From the NCBI RefSeq assembly GCF_023369855.1, contig NZ_JAMBPP010000006.1, positions 186,001-250,000 on the forward strand: a stretch of 64,000 bases of DNA, in the 5' to 3' direction. The notes below the pieces were generated by a model. That model was not told the DNA's origin. It searched no databases and was given only the letters and a program-made list of their open reading frames with translations. Every line of letters starts with the position of its first letter. Positions within the stretch are counted from its first letter, which is position 1. Shown piece after piece: positions 1 through 8,696 of this stretch. The position numbers and the translations under genes are program-made. The stretch is from Actinotalea alkalitolerans (GTDB lineage: Bacteria; Actinomycetota; Actinomycetes; Actinomycetales; Cellulomonadaceae).

Positions 1-1208
1 CCGCGCCGGCGCGGGTGGCTGTGGTCGGACCCAACGCCGACCGCGCCGAGGCGCTCATGGGCTGCTACTCGTTCGTCAACCACGTGCTCGCCCATCACCC
101 CGACCACGCGATGGGGATCGAGGTGCCGACGATCCTCGAGGCCCTCGGCACGGCCTTCGACGCGGGAGCGGCTCCGCGGCCGGAGATCGTCTTCGCCGAG
201 GGCTGCACGGTCCAGGACGAGAGCACCGACGGCTTCGCCGAGGCGCGGGCCGCGGTCGAGAGCGCCGACGTGGCCGTCGTCGTGGTGGGCGACCAGGCCG
301 GGCTGTTCGGTCGGGGCACGGTGGGTGAGGGCAACGACTCCGAGTCGCTCGAGCTCCCGGGTGTCCAGCGTCGGTTCGTCGAGACGATGCTGGCGACCGG
401 GACCCCCGTGGTCCTGGTTCTCGTGACGGGTCGTCCCTACGCGATCGGCTGGGCGCTCGAGGCCGAGCAGGGTCCGGTGCCGGGCGCCGTGCTCCAGGCG
501 TTCTTCCCGGGCGAGTGCGGGGGCACGGCGATCGCCGACGTCCTCACCGGCCGGGTCAACCCGTCCGGCAGGCTCCCGGTGTCGATCCCGCGCTCGGCCG
601 GTGCCCAGCCCTACTCCTACCTGCACCCCGTGCTGGGTGGGCCCTCGGACGTCACCTCGACCGACTCGACCCCCCCGCGCCCCTTCGGCTTCGGCCTGTC
701 CTACACGTCGTTCGCCTACAGCGACCTCGTGGTCGACCCGGAGGTGGCCTCGTTCGGCACCTTCACGGCCGCGGTCACGGTGACCAACACGGGCCCGCTG
801 GCCGGGGTCGACGTCGTCCAGCTCTACGGGCGTGACGTGCTGGGCAGCATCCCGCGCCCGGTGGTGCAGCTGCTGGGCTACGGGCGGGTCGAGCTCGCCC
901 CGGGGGAGTCCCGCAGGGTCGTGTTCTCGGTCCCGGCCGCACGCCTCGCGTTCTCCGACCGCCGGATGGTGCGGATCGTCGAGCCCGGACCGGTCGAGGT
1001 CTGGGTCGGCTCGCACGCCGCCGCCTCGGGCGAGGGTGCCGCTCCCGCGGCGATCACCGGAGGGGCGATCCCTGCCGGTGCGTCCGGTGAGCGGCGAGGT
1101 GTGCCCGGCTCGGCGACCGAGCGTGCGGTCGTGGCCGTCACGGGCGACGTGCACGAGGTCACCGGGGCTGACGCCCGCGTCGTGGAGGTCAAGGTGGTGG
1201 ACGCGTGA
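1..1208 (+). CDS. Glycoside hydrolase family 3, C-terminal part (5' truncated by window edge)
   Basis: The frame is open from the window edge, so only the last ~400 residues are seen. They begin in the GH3 C-terminal alpha/beta domain (VAVVGPNAD), pass through GEGNDSESLELPG, which is where GH3 enzymes carry their acid/base Glu, and FGFGLSYTSF, and end in a fibronectin-III-like domain (TVTNTGPLAGVDVVQLY). GH3 enzymes of this architecture hydrolyse beta-glucosides or beta-xylosides. The next gene (GH43) starts inside its stop codon (GTGA overlap), so the two are translationally coupled and probably act together on xylan or arabinoxylan oligosaccharides. Substrate choice cannot be made because the nucleophile domain lies outside the window. 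Confidence 0.9.
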   Translation, partial: APARVAVVGPNADRAEALMGCYSFVNHVLAHHPDHAMGIEVPTILEALGTAFDAGAAPRPEIVFAEGCTVQDESTDGFAEARAAVESADVAVVVVGDQAGLFGRGTVGEGNDSESLELPGVQRRFVETMLATGTPVVLVLVTGRPYAIGWALEAEQGPVPGAVLQAFFPGECGGTAIADVLTGRVNPSGRLPVSIPRSAGAQPYSYLHPVLGGPSDVTSTDSTPPRPFGFGLSYTSFAYSDLVVDPEVASFGTFTAAVTVTNTGPLAGVDVVQLYGRDVLGSIPRPVVQLLGYGRVELAPGESRRVVFSVPAARLAFSDRRMVRIVEPGPVEVWVGSHAAASGEGAAPAAITGGAIPAGASGERRGVPGSATERAVVAVTGDVHEVTGADARVVEVKVVDA

Positions 1209-2770
1209 GCACGGTGGGCAACCCCTTGCTCCCGGGTTGCTACCCCGACCCCTCGATCTGCCGGGTCGGTGAGCACTACTACCTCGTGACGTCGACCTTC
1301 GAGTACTTCCCGGGCCTGCCCGTGTTCCGCAGCAGCGACCTGGTGAGCTGGGAGCAGATCGGTCACGTGGTCGATCGGCCCGGCCAGCTCGAGCTCGACG
1401 GCGTCGCGTCCTCAGGTGGTCTCTACGCGCCGACCCTGCGGCACCACGAGGGGGTGTTCTGGCTGGTCTGCACCCTCGTCGACCATCGTGAGGGCACGCG
1501 CAGCGGCAACTTCGTGATGACCGCGACGGACCCGTCCGGGCCGTGGTCGGACCCCGTCTGGCTCGGCGTGGACGGCATCGACCCGTCGATCTTCTTCGAC
1601 GACGACGGGCGCGTGTGGCTGCACGGCACCCGACTGGTCGAGGAGCCCGAGTGGTACCACCAGACCGAGGTGTGGGTGCGCGAGCTCGACCCGCAGGCGA
1701 TGAGGCTCGTGGGACCCGAGCACGTCGTGTGGAACGGCGCGCTGCGTGACGTGGTGTGGGCCGAGGCGCCGCACCTGTACAAGGTCGACGGCACCTACTA
1801 CCTCCTCGCGGCCGAGGGCGGCACCGAGTTCCACCACGCGGTCTCGGTCGCCCGGGCGGACTCGGTCACCGGACCGTACGTGGGCAGCAGGGGCAACCCC
1901 GTGCTCACCCACCGCCACCTCGGCCGTGGCAGCGAGATCGTCGGCGTCGGTCACGCCGACCTCGTCCAGGCCCCGGACGGCAGCTGGTGGGCCGTCCTGC
2001 TGGGGATGCGCCCGTACGGCGGCTACCACTACAACCTGGGACGCGAGACCTTCCTCGTGCCCGTCGGGTGGGAGGACGGGTGGCCGGTCCTCGCCCCCGG
2101 TGTCGGGAGACTCTCCCCCGAGGTCGAGGTCCCGTTCGCCGGACCGCAGCGACCGGGTCTCGCACAGGGCCGCACGTCCGGCGTCGTCCGGCCCGACGAC
2201 CTGCGCTGGACGTCGTTGCGCGGACCGGCCTCGGCGTTCGCGACCCCGCGGGGCGAGGGCTGGGACCTGCGGATGACACCCGGAACACTGTCCGAGCCGG
2301 TCACTCCTGCCTTCCTCGGTGTCCGCCAGCAGCACCAGGACCTCGAGGTGCGGGCGACCCTCCAGGCCGAGCTGCTCCTCGGGGAGGAGATCGGCCTGGC
2401 CGTGCGACAGTCGGAGGACGACCACGTGCGGATGGCGGTCACGGGCGCCGAGGGCGGCACCGGGCTGCGGGCGACGGCCGTGCACCGCAGCAAGGGTGTC
2501 GAGACCGTGCTCGGCACGGTGCTGATCCCGGCGGACGCTCAGGCGCCGGTGACGGTGGCCGTTCGCGCGAGGGGACAGGAGTACGCACTGCTCGCGGGCA
2601 CCGCGGGTGAGGAGCTCGTGACCGTCGCGCACGCAGACGGCCGCACGCTCGACAGCGTCGCCACAGGTGGCTTCCTGGGGCTGTGGGTCGGCGTCTATGG
2701 CACGAGCAACGGACGTCCGACGTCCACGGTCGTCCAGGTGCACCGGCTCGAGTACCTGCCGGTGGACTGA
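1205..2770 (+). CDS. Glycoside hydrolase family 43 (beta-xylosidase / alpha-L-arabinofuranosidase)
   Basis: A 521-residue protein starting at a GTG that overlaps the preceding TGA. The N-terminal five-bladed propeller shows the GH43 triad context: Asp15 in CYPDPS (base), Asp in DGIDPSIFFDDDG (pKa modulator) and Glu in WAEAPHLYK (general acid). The C-terminal ~200 residues (LEVRATLQAELLLGEEIGLAVRQ) look like the concanavalin-type C2 sandwich of the beta-xylosidase-like GH43 subfamilies. No signal peptide is visible, so it should act in the cytoplasm on imported oligosaccharides. It forms a two-gene unit with the GH3 upstream; xylosidase versus arabinofuranosidase activity cannot be decided from sequence. 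Confidence 0.88.
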   Translation: MSTVGNPLLPGCYPDPSICRVGEHYYLVTSTFEYFPGLPVFRSSDLVSWEQIGHVVDRPGQLELDGVASSGGLYAPTLRHHEGVFWLVCTLVDHREGTRSGNFVMTATDPSGPWSDPVWLGVDGIDPSIFFDDDGRVWLHGTRLVEEPEWYHQTEVWVRELDPQAMRLVGPEHVVWNGALRDVVWAEAPHLYKVDGTYYLLAAEGGTEFHHAVSVARADSVTGPYVGSRGNPVLTHRHLGRGSEIVGVGHADLVQAPDGSWWAVLLGMRPYGGYHYNLGRETFLVPVGWEDGWPVLAPGVGRLSPEVEVPFAGPQRPGLAQGRTSGVVRPDDLRWTSLRGPASAFATPRGEGWDLRMTPGTLSEPVTPAFLGVRQQHQDLEVRATLQAELLLGEEIGLAVRQSEDDHVRMAVTGAEGGTGLRATAVHRSKGVETVLGTVLIPADAQAPVTVAVRARGQEYALLAGTAGEELVTVAHADGRTLDSVATGGFLGLWVGVYGTSNGRPTSTVVQVHRLEYLPVD

Positions 2771-2830
2771 GTCGGACTCCCTCGACGGGCTGAAGGTTCC
2801 CGTTCGACCGTTCACGGTTCACCATGGGCC

Positions 2831-5500
2831 ATGGCGCAGTGGCCCTTCATCGGTCGTGAGGACCTGGTGCGCGCCGTGGCTCGGGACGTGCTCCCGGACG
2901 GCGCCCCCCGGTGCGCCCTGCTCACCGGCCCGGCAGGGGTCGGCAAGACCACCCTCGCCCGGGCGGTCACCCAGGTGCTCGGCCCACGGGGGTGGAAGCT
3001 GCGATGGTTCACTGGCCTCCATGCAGGCCAGGACCGGCCGCTCGGTCCTTTCGCGGAGCTCGTCGGGCGCGTCGCCCCAGACCCGTTCGTGTCGGTGGTG
3101 GAGGTCGCGTCGTCGATCGTCGCGCTGGGTCCCCGGACCGTGGTCACCGTGGACGACGTGCACCGGCTCGACCCCGCCTCTGCGGCCCTCGTCGACCGCC
3201 TGGTCCGCGGTGGGGACGTCGGTGTGGTCCTCACGGCCCGCCATGGCGAGCCGCTGCCGTCCGAGGTCGCGGGCCTCCTCACCGAGGGTGCGCTGCAGCA
3301 TCGCGTCGTGCCGCCCCTGTCCAAGCAGGACGCGGCCGACCTTGTCCACGCCGCCCTCGGCGCCCCCGTGGACCGTGAGGTCCAGCAGCACCTGTGGCGG
3401 CTCACCGAGGGGAACCCTCTCTACCTACGCCTGCTGGTGCAGGGGAGCCTCGACCGGCATGGGCGGCAGCAGCGGGACCGGCCGTGGGTGCTGAGCTCGG
3501 CGACGGTGCTCACCCCGTCCCTCGAGCTGGTGCTCGAGGACCACCTGCGACGGATACTCGCGGGCGCCACGACGACGGCCCGGTTCGTGGCCGACGTCGT
3601 GGCGATCGCCGAGCCGGTCGAGGTCGACGTGCTGCTCGCCGTCGGGTGCCGCCTCGAGGAGCTCGACGATCTCGAGCGTGCGGGTCTCGTGGCCGTCGGT
3701 GGCGAGTCGCGCGACCTGTGGGTGCGCTGCGGGCACCCACTCATCGGTGAGCTGCTGCGGGCGCGGGCCGGAGTGCTCCGGACCCGACGGATCCATACGG
3801 AGGTCGCCGCGCAGCTTCGAGGCCGGCGGGACGTCGACCCGCTGCGGCTCAGCGAGCACGAGCTCGGCTCGGGGCAGAGTCCTTCGGCCGACCTCTTCGT
3901 CAGGGCTGCCGAGGTCGCCGTGCGGCGGTTCGACCTCGACCGGGCGATCCTGCTGGCAGGTGAGGCGATGGCCGACGGTCCGCGGTTCGACGCCGGGCTC
4001 GTGCTGGCCGGTGCGCAGTCGTGGGCGTCACAGGGTGCGGAGGCGGAGCTGACCGCCCGCTCGCTGGTCGACCTCGCCCCCGACGACCTGGCCCGGGTGC
4101 GGGTCGCTCAGCTGCGCGCGGCGAACCTCTTCTTCGTCCTGGCCCGCCCGGATGACGCGTTGGCCGTGCTCGACCGTGCCGTGGAGTCCTCTCGTTCGCC
4201 CACCGCCCGCGCCGAGGCCCTAGGCGTGCGGGCGTGGCTACGGGCCCTGGTCACCCGTGCGGGCGCGGTCGCCGACGCGGAGCGGGCCCTCGCCGAGGCG
4301 GTCACCGGGTCGTTCGGAGCCCGCGCCGCGGCCATCTGCCTGGTGGTCACGACGGGGGCCGGCGGTCGGGCGGAGGTCCACCCGCTGACCATCGCGATGC
4401 TGGGCGACGCCGACCGTTCCGGTGGTTCACGTGGTGCCGACGGTTCCCTCGGTGCCGGTGGAGCAGGTTCGATAGTCGGGATGCTGCTGCGGTACGCGGT
4501 CGCGGAGGCCGAGGTCGTCGGCCTGCAGCAGGCCGGGGCGCTGCACGAGATCGACGCGGTGCTCGCGCTCCTGCCCCTGGACACCGGTGGGGCCAGGTTC
4601 TTCGACCACCGAGGGCGGGCGCTGCACGGTGTCGCCCTCCTCGCCCGCGGTCACCTCTCCCAGGCCGTCGAGCTCCTCGCGTCCGCGTCCGCCGCTCTGC
4701 GCGCGAAGGACCGCTCGGGCTGGGCGTACACGACGTCGTTGGCGCTCAGCCGGTGCTACTCCCAGCGGGGCGAGGTCGAGGCTGCGGACGCGGCCCTGGG
4801 TGATGCCGAACGCCGGCGTCACCCGGGTCTCGTCCTGCGTGAGCCGGACCGTCTGCTGACCCACGCCTGGCGCTCGGCCGCGCTGGGGGACACCGCGGCG
4901 GCGCTGCGGACGGCACGGCACGCCGCCGCGGTCGCGATCTCGCACCATGCCCCGGCGCAAGCGCTCCTCGCGTGGGAGTGCGTGATGCGGTGGGGTGACC
5001 CGACCGCGGACGCGCCCCTGCGCCGGATCGCCCTCGAGGTGGACGTGCCCAGGGCGCGAGCCGCTGCGCAGGCCGCTGCCGCGCTCGCCGGCCGCGACGT
5101 GGCGGGGCTCGAGGCCGCCTCGGTCACCTACACCGAGCTGGGTGACGCGGCCTCGGCCGCGGACGTCATGGCGCTCGCCGCCGACCGGGCGCACCGCCTC
5201 GGCCTGACGGGCACGGCGGCCGTGGCCCGCGACCGTGCCGTCGAGATCGCCGAGCGGTACGGCATCGCGACACCGGCGGTGCGGGCGGTGCGTGCGGTGA
5301 AGGGTCTGAGCCCGAGGGAGCGTGACGTGACCGCGCTGGCCGCGGCCGGGCTGAGCAGCCGGGAGATCGCCGGTCGGCTCGGGCTGTCCGTGCGCACCGT
5401 GGAGGGTCATCGCTACCGCGCCGGCCTCAAGCTCCGCGCCGCGCCCCCCGCTGCGCACCTACGTGGTTCCCGGTCGGCACGTGGGTCGCCGGTCGAGTAG
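2831..5500 (+). CDS. Large ATP-binding LuxR-family transcriptional regulator (AAA-TPR-HTH)
   Basis: 889 residues. An N-terminal P-loop (LLTGPAGVGKTT, residues 30-41) and a Walker B-like TVVTVDDVHRLD near residue 105 form a STAND-type ATPase. A long alpha-helical, Ala-rich middle follows, probably TPR-like, and a LuxR/NarL HTH lies at ~826-868 (LSPRERDVTALAAAGLSSRE, then VRTVEGHRYRAGLKL). This architecture is that of LAL/MalT-type activators, which oligomerise on an inducer and ATP. It lies 60 bp behind the GH3-GH43 pair on the same strand, so regulation of that pair is plausible but unproven. ATG 2831 is the first start compatible with the conserved N-terminus (FIGREDLV). Confidence 0.85.
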   Translation: MAQWPFIGREDLVRAVARDVLPDGAPRCALLTGPAGVGKTTLARAVTQVLGPRGWKLRWFTGLHAGQDRPLGPFAELVGRVAPDPFVSVVEVASSIVALGPRTVVTVDDVHRLDPASAALVDRLVRGGDVGVVLTARHGEPLPSEVAGLLTEGALQHRVVPPLSKQDAADLVHAALGAPVDREVQQHLWRLTEGNPLYLRLLVQGSLDRHGRQQRDRPWVLSSATVLTPSLELVLEDHLRRILAGATTTARFVADVVAIAEPVEVDVLLAVGCRLEELDDLERAGLVAVGGESRDLWVRCGHPLIGELLRARAGVLRTRRIHTEVAAQLRGRRDVDPLRLSEHELGSGQSPSADLFVRAAEVAVRRFDLDRAILLAGEAMADGPRFDAGLVLAGAQSWASQGAEAELTARSLVDLAPDDLARVRVAQLRAANLFFVLARPDDALAVLDRAVESSRSPTARAEALGVRAWLRALVTRAGAVADAERALAEAVTGSFGARAAAICLVVTTGAGGRAEVHPLTIAMLGDADRSGGSRGADGSLGAGGAGSIVGMLLRYAVAEAEVVGLQQAGALHEIDAVLALLPLDTGGARFFDHRGRALHGVALLARGHLSQAVELLASASAALRAKDRSGWAYTTSLALSRCYSQRGEVEAADAALGDAERRRHPGLVLREPDRLLTHAWRSAALGDTAAALRTARHAAAVAISHHAPAQALLAWECVMRWGDPTADAPLRRIALEVDVPRARAAAQAAAALAGRDVAGLEAASVTYTELGDAASAADVMALAADRAHRLGLTGTAAVARDRAVEIAERYGIATPAVRAVRAVKGLSPRERDVTALAAAGLSSREIAGRLGLSVRTVEGHRYRAGLKLRAAPPAAHLRGSRSARGSPVE

Positions 5501-5585
5501 GCCCCTACCCGGTTCGCGGGACGCACGGACGTGAACACTGGGAAGGACGCCCGGTTCGGGCATCAGCGTCGGGGAGGGAGTCGAC

Positions 5586-5924
5586 ATGTCGCAGCCGGGC
5601 TTCTCGCACCAGTCCCACCACCAGGCGGCCCAGGCGGCGCACGCACGCGCGGCGGCCCAGGCCCAGCAGGCCGCGCAGCAGTCCCAGCAGCTGGCGGACC
5701 AGGCCAGGCAGGGGCACTCCTCGCGTAAGCATGGCGCCATGGCAGACCGCTACGCCCAGCCGCACCGCTCGGCCCGCCGCGGCGGGTTCCTCTCGGGCCT
5801 GTTCCGCCTCGTCCTGACCCTGGTGGTCCTGGCCGTCCTCGCCCTGGTCGTCGTCTCGGTCATGTCCTCGGGGGACACCTCGGGGGTCGATCAGGTGCGG
5901 CAGTGGGTCGACGACGTGCTCTGA
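5586..5924 (+). CDS. Small single-pass membrane protein with a Gln/Ala/His-rich N-terminus
   Basis: 112 residues, preceded by a good ribosome binding site (GGAGGGAG, 5573-5580). Residues 1-60 are low complexity (HQAAQAAHARAAAQAQQAAQ) and likely helical. A basic stretch (HRSARRGG) precedes one membrane span, roughly 70-93 (LFRLVLTLVVLAVLALVVVS), followed by a short acidic tail. Topology by the positive-inside rule puts the N-terminal region in the cytoplasm. I do not recognise the family. It stands alone between a + regulator and the convergent dinB gene. Confidence 0.7.
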   Translation: MSQPGFSHQSHHQAAQAAHARAAAQAQQAAQQSQQLADQARQGHSSRKHGAMADRYAQPHRSARRGGFLSGLFRLVLTLVVLAVLALVVVSVMSSGDTSGVDQVRQWVDDVL

Positions 5925-5938
5925 GCCGGACGGCCACG

Positions 5939-5998
5939 CGCCGAGCACCACGGGACCCCCGCGTGCCACCCGCGCCGGCTCATCCGTCGTGCTCGGCG
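5939..5998. terminator. Convergent hairpin at the 3' ends of the small membrane-protein gene and dinB
   Basis: A perfect 10-bp inverted repeat (5939-5948 CGCCGAGCAC and 5989-5998) continues inward with four more pairs. Its right arm lies in the last codons of dinB. Placed between convergent genes, it probably serves as a bidirectional terminator; there is no U tract, which is usual in actinobacteria. Confidence 0.5.
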
Positions 5999-7239
5999 AG
6001 CTCCCGGAACGCATCGGGTACCGCTGACCCCCGACGCATCACCGCGGGCAGGTAGCCGACGGTGTCGTTGCCGAAGCGCGTGCGGATCGCGTCGACCGAG
6101 CCGTCGACGGCCCGCCGGGCCGCTCCGGGTGCCGATCCGGGTCGCCACGGGTCGGGCGGCGGCAGCTCGAGCTCGAGCTGGACGCAGCGCTGCTCGACCA
6201 GTCCCGACATCGAGATCGCCAGCAGGGTGATCTCCCGCGGCGGGGGCTCGTCGTCGATCGCCGACCAGACGAGGCGCTCGGCGACCTCGGTCACCGTCAG
6301 TGTCGCCGCGACCGGCTCGGGCAGCGTGCGGGAGCGGGTCACCGACCGCTGCCCGGTGAAGCGCACCCGGACCACGACCGTCCGCCCGGCCTGACCGCGG
6401 GCTCGGAGCCGTCGCGACACCCGGTCAGCGAGGTGGGACAGAACCGCGCGGACCTCGTCGGGGTCGGGGTGGCGTCGACCCATCGCGGACTGCGCACCCA
6501 CGGACCGGGCGTGGTGCGCCGTGCTGACCCGGCGGGGGTCGTCGTCGTGCGCCATGGCGGTGAGCCGGTGCCCGACACCACGGCCGAGGATGCGCTCCAC
6601 GGCCCCCGAGGGGGTGCGCGCGAGCTCGCCGATCGTGCGGATGCCCAGCCCCGCGAGCCGCTGCTCGTTGACCGGTCCGACACCCCAGACCAGACCGACC
6701 GGCAGCGGGTCGAGGAACTCACGCTCGCGTCCAGGCTCCACGACCACCAGCCCGTCGGGCTTGGCGACCTGGGACGCGATCTTGGCGAGGTGCTTGGTCC
6801 GGGCGGCGCCCACCGAGATGGGCAGCCCGACCTCGTCCCGGACCCGGTGGCGGATCAGCGCGCCGATCGTGGCCGGCGGACCGAACAGGTGGATCGATCC
6901 TGAGACGTCCAGGAACGCCTCGTCGATCGAGATGCGCTCGACCACGGGCGTCAGGCCGCGCAGCACGGTCATCACCGCATCGGCGAGGCGTGGGTACTCC
7001 TCGAGGTGCCCGCGGACGAAGGTCAGTGCGGGGCACAGGTTCGCCGCGCGCCACCCTGGCATGCCTCCCTGCACGCCGAACCGTTTGGCCTCGTACGACG
7101 CGGCGAGCACCACGCCTCCTCGGGGCCCACCGCCGACGGCGATCGGCCGGCCGCGCAGGCTCGGGTCCAGCAGCTGCTCGACCGACGCGTAGAACGCGTC
7201 CAGGTCCGCGTGCAGGATGGCTGCGCCTGGGGTGGGCAT
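5980..7239 (-). CDS. dinB: DNA polymerase IV (Y family, DinB)
   Basis: 419 residues with Y-family motifs: metal-binding Asp12 in HADLDAFYASVEQ, the Asp106-Glu107 pair in ISIDEAFLDVSG, a helix-hairpin-helix region (VGPVNEQRLAGLGIRTIGELA) and a little-finger domain. Near the C-terminus a QLELEL stretch may be a beta-clamp-binding segment. The enzyme performs error-prone translesion synthesis. The promoter region carries a perfect LexA-type box and a TAACGT -10 (7246-7251) six bases from the ATG, indicating SOS control and a leaderless transcript. Confidence 0.95.
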   Translation of the reverse strand: MPTPGAAILHADLDAFYASVEQLLDPSLRGRPIAVGGGPRGGVVLAASYEAKRFGVQGGMPGWRAANLCPALTFVRGHLEEYPRLADAVMTVLRGLTPVVERISIDEAFLDVSGSIHLFGPPATIGALIRHRVRDEVGLPISVGAARTKHLAKIASQVAKPDGLVVVEPGREREFLDPLPVGLVWGVGPVNEQRLAGLGIRTIGELARTPSGAVERILGRGVGHRLTAMAHDDDPRRVSTAHHARSVGAQSAMGRRHPDPDEVRAVLSHLADRVSRRLRARGQAGRTVVVRVRFTGQRSVTRSRTLPEPVAATLTVTEVAERLVWSAIDDEPPPREITLLAISMSGLVEQRCVQLELELPPPDPWRPGSAPGAARRAVDGSVDAIRTRFGNDTVGYLPAVMRRGSAVPDAFRELAEHDG

Positions 7240-7252
7240 GACGCCACGTTAG

Positions 7253-7268
7253 TCGAACACCTGTTCGA
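7253..7268 (-). promoter_or_regulatory. LexA/SOS box upstream of dinB
   Basis: TCGAAC-ACCT-GTTCGA is a perfect palindrome matching the actinobacterial SOS consensus TCGAAC-N4-GTTCGA. It lies 14 bp upstream of the dinB ATG and next to the TAACGT -10 element, so LexA binding would block the promoter. Confidence 0.9.
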
Positions 7269-7328
7269 GTGCCAGGGTCGGCCCCGTGCGCGGGCACGGG
7301 CACGGGTGGCGATCCGGGCGGGTCTGCT

Positions 7329-7344
7329 GTGAAGCGCTTAGGGT
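7329..7344 (+). promoter_or_regulatory. LacI-type operator (O3) overlapping the -10 of the regulator gene
   Basis: GAAGCGCTTA at 7331-7340 matches 10 of 14 positions of the stronger operator O1 at 8609-8622. A TAGGGT -10 hexamer (7339-7344) overlaps it. Its position 25 bp before the LacI-family ATG implies autoregulation. Confidence 0.7.
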
Positions 7345-7368
7345 GAGTGCCGTCAGAGGGGAGGACCG

Positions 7369-8493
7369 ATGGCCAAGCGGCCCACCGTGTACGACGTCGC
7401 CCACGCGGCCGGCGTCTCGATCGCGACGGTCTCCTTCACCTTCCGGCAGCCCGAACGGGTGCGTGCCAGCACGCGCGAAGCGGTCCTCGAGGCTGCCCGG
7501 ACCCTCAACTACGTGCCGAGCGCAAGCGCCCGTGGCCTGGCCGAGAGCCGCACGGGGGCGCTCGGGCTGTACTCGTTCGACATGCTGCTCGAGTCGGGAG
7601 AGACCGGGGCGACCCGGCCGGTGCGCGAGGACCCGGGGGCCTTCTTCGCGGGTGACGTCACCGAGCGGGCCTTCTCCGACGACGCGGACGACGAGGACTT
7701 CCGCGTCTTCCCGCTGTACGTGGACGAGGTCCAGCGCGGCTTCGAGCTCGAGTGCGCCCGGCGCGGCAGGGCGCTGATGATCGGTCGCGGCCCCAGCGGC
7801 GACGGTGCCGGGGTGATCGACATCGCCAGCCGGGTGGACGGGCTCGCGGTGTTCCCCTGGGCCCGGTCCGAGGACGTGCTCGACCAGCTCGCCCACCGCC
7901 TGCCGGTGGTGGCGTTCGCGATGCCCTACGGGGCGGGTGCGTTGCACCACGTGCGGGTCGACAACGCGGGCGGGGTGCGGATCCTGACCGAGCACCTGGT
8001 GCGCGAGCACGGCATCACCCGGATCGAGTTCGTCGGGTCGCCCGAGATGAGCGACTACGCCGAGCGGTTCGAGGGGATGCGCGCCGCGCTGCGCGACCTC
8101 GGGCTGCCGGTGCCCCGGGAGGTGCTCGACCCGACGCCGATCGCCGCCGAGTCCCCGTTCCCGGTGATCCGTGACCTGCTCGACCGGGGAGAGGTCCCGC
8201 GCGGTCTGGTCTGCGCGAGCGACCAGCACGCGCTCGACCTGATGGCCCTGCTGCGCGACCGGGGGTGCGACGTGCCGGGCGACGTCGCCGTCACGGGCTT
8301 CGACGGTGTCGCCGCGGGGCGCCTGTTCGCTCCGTCCTTGACCACCGCCCGGCAGCCGATGGAGGCGATGGGCAGGCTCGCGGTGGACATCCTGATGGAC
8401 TCGATCGCCGACCCGGACGCGCCGCCGGTGGACCGCACGCTCCCTGTCCGTCCGCTGTTCCGCGAGTCCTGCGGGTGTCCTGCGAGGCGTTGA
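7369..8493 (+). CDS. LacI-family transcriptional regulator of the beta-glucan operon
   Basis: 374 residues. The N-terminal LacI HTH (TVYDVAHAAGVSIATVSFTF, residues 6-25) is followed by a hinge ending near residue 60 and a periplasmic-binding-like sensor domain (VDGLAVFPWARSEDV, CASDQHALDLMALL, VAVTGFDG), ending FRESCGC as many LacI proteins do. Between ~68 and 105 sits an acidic stretch (DVTERAFSDDADDEDFRVF) longer than is usual at that point. Good RBS (GGGGAGGA) before the ATG. Operator-like palindromes occur upstream of itself and of the transport operon, so it likely represses both until an oligosaccharide binds. Confidence 0.9.
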   Translation: MAKRPTVYDVAHAAGVSIATVSFTFRQPERVRASTREAVLEAARTLNYVPSASARGLAESRTGALGLYSFDMLLESGETGATRPVREDPGAFFAGDVTERAFSDDADDEDFRVFPLYVDEVQRGFELECARRGRALMIGRGPSGDGAGVIDIASRVDGLAVFPWARSEDVLDQLAHRLPVVAFAMPYGAGALHHVRVDNAGGVRILTEHLVREHGITRIEFVGSPEMSDYAERFEGMRAALRDLGLPVPREVLDPTPIAAESPFPVIRDLLDRGEVPRGLVCASDQHALDLMALLRDRGCDVPGDVAVTGFDGVAAGRLFAPSLTTARQPMEAMGRLAVDILMDSIADPDAPPVDRTLPVRPLFRESCGCPARR

Positions 8494-8501
8494 CGCGATC
8501 T

Positions 8502-8517
8502 GCGGCCCGTGGGCCGC
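8502..8517 (+). terminator. Short hairpin downstream of the LacI-family gene
   Basis: GCGGCCC (8502-8508) is repeated inverted at 8511-8517, 9 bp after the stop codon. It is probably a weak intrinsic terminator separating the regulator from the operon promoter. Confidence 0.35.
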
Positions 8518-8595
8518 TCCTGCCTCAGGAGGCTGCTGACCTGGGGAGACGCGCTGTGTCTCGCGCCGATCGACCCAGCAGGGTCCTGGGATGTG

Positions 8596-8653
8596 TTGCG
8601 CATCACGTTCTAAGCGCTTAGAGTCGACCGTGGGTGCACGTTAAGCGCATAGA
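8596..8653 (+). promoter_or_regulatory. Promoter of the beta-glucan operon with two LacI-type operators
   Basis: -35 TTGCGC (8596-8601), 17-bp spacer, -10 TAGAGT (8619-8624). Operator O1 is the perfect 14-bp palindrome TCTAAGCGCTTAGA (8609-8622), covering the spacer and -10. O2 (8640-8653, GTTAAGCGCATAGA) matches 11 of 14 positions and lies just past the expected start of transcription. The arrangement is that of a classical repressed promoter. Confidence 0.75.
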
Positions 8654-8696
8654 TGCGACTGCTCCCGAGCAGGGGACTCAACGAGGAGGACATGCC

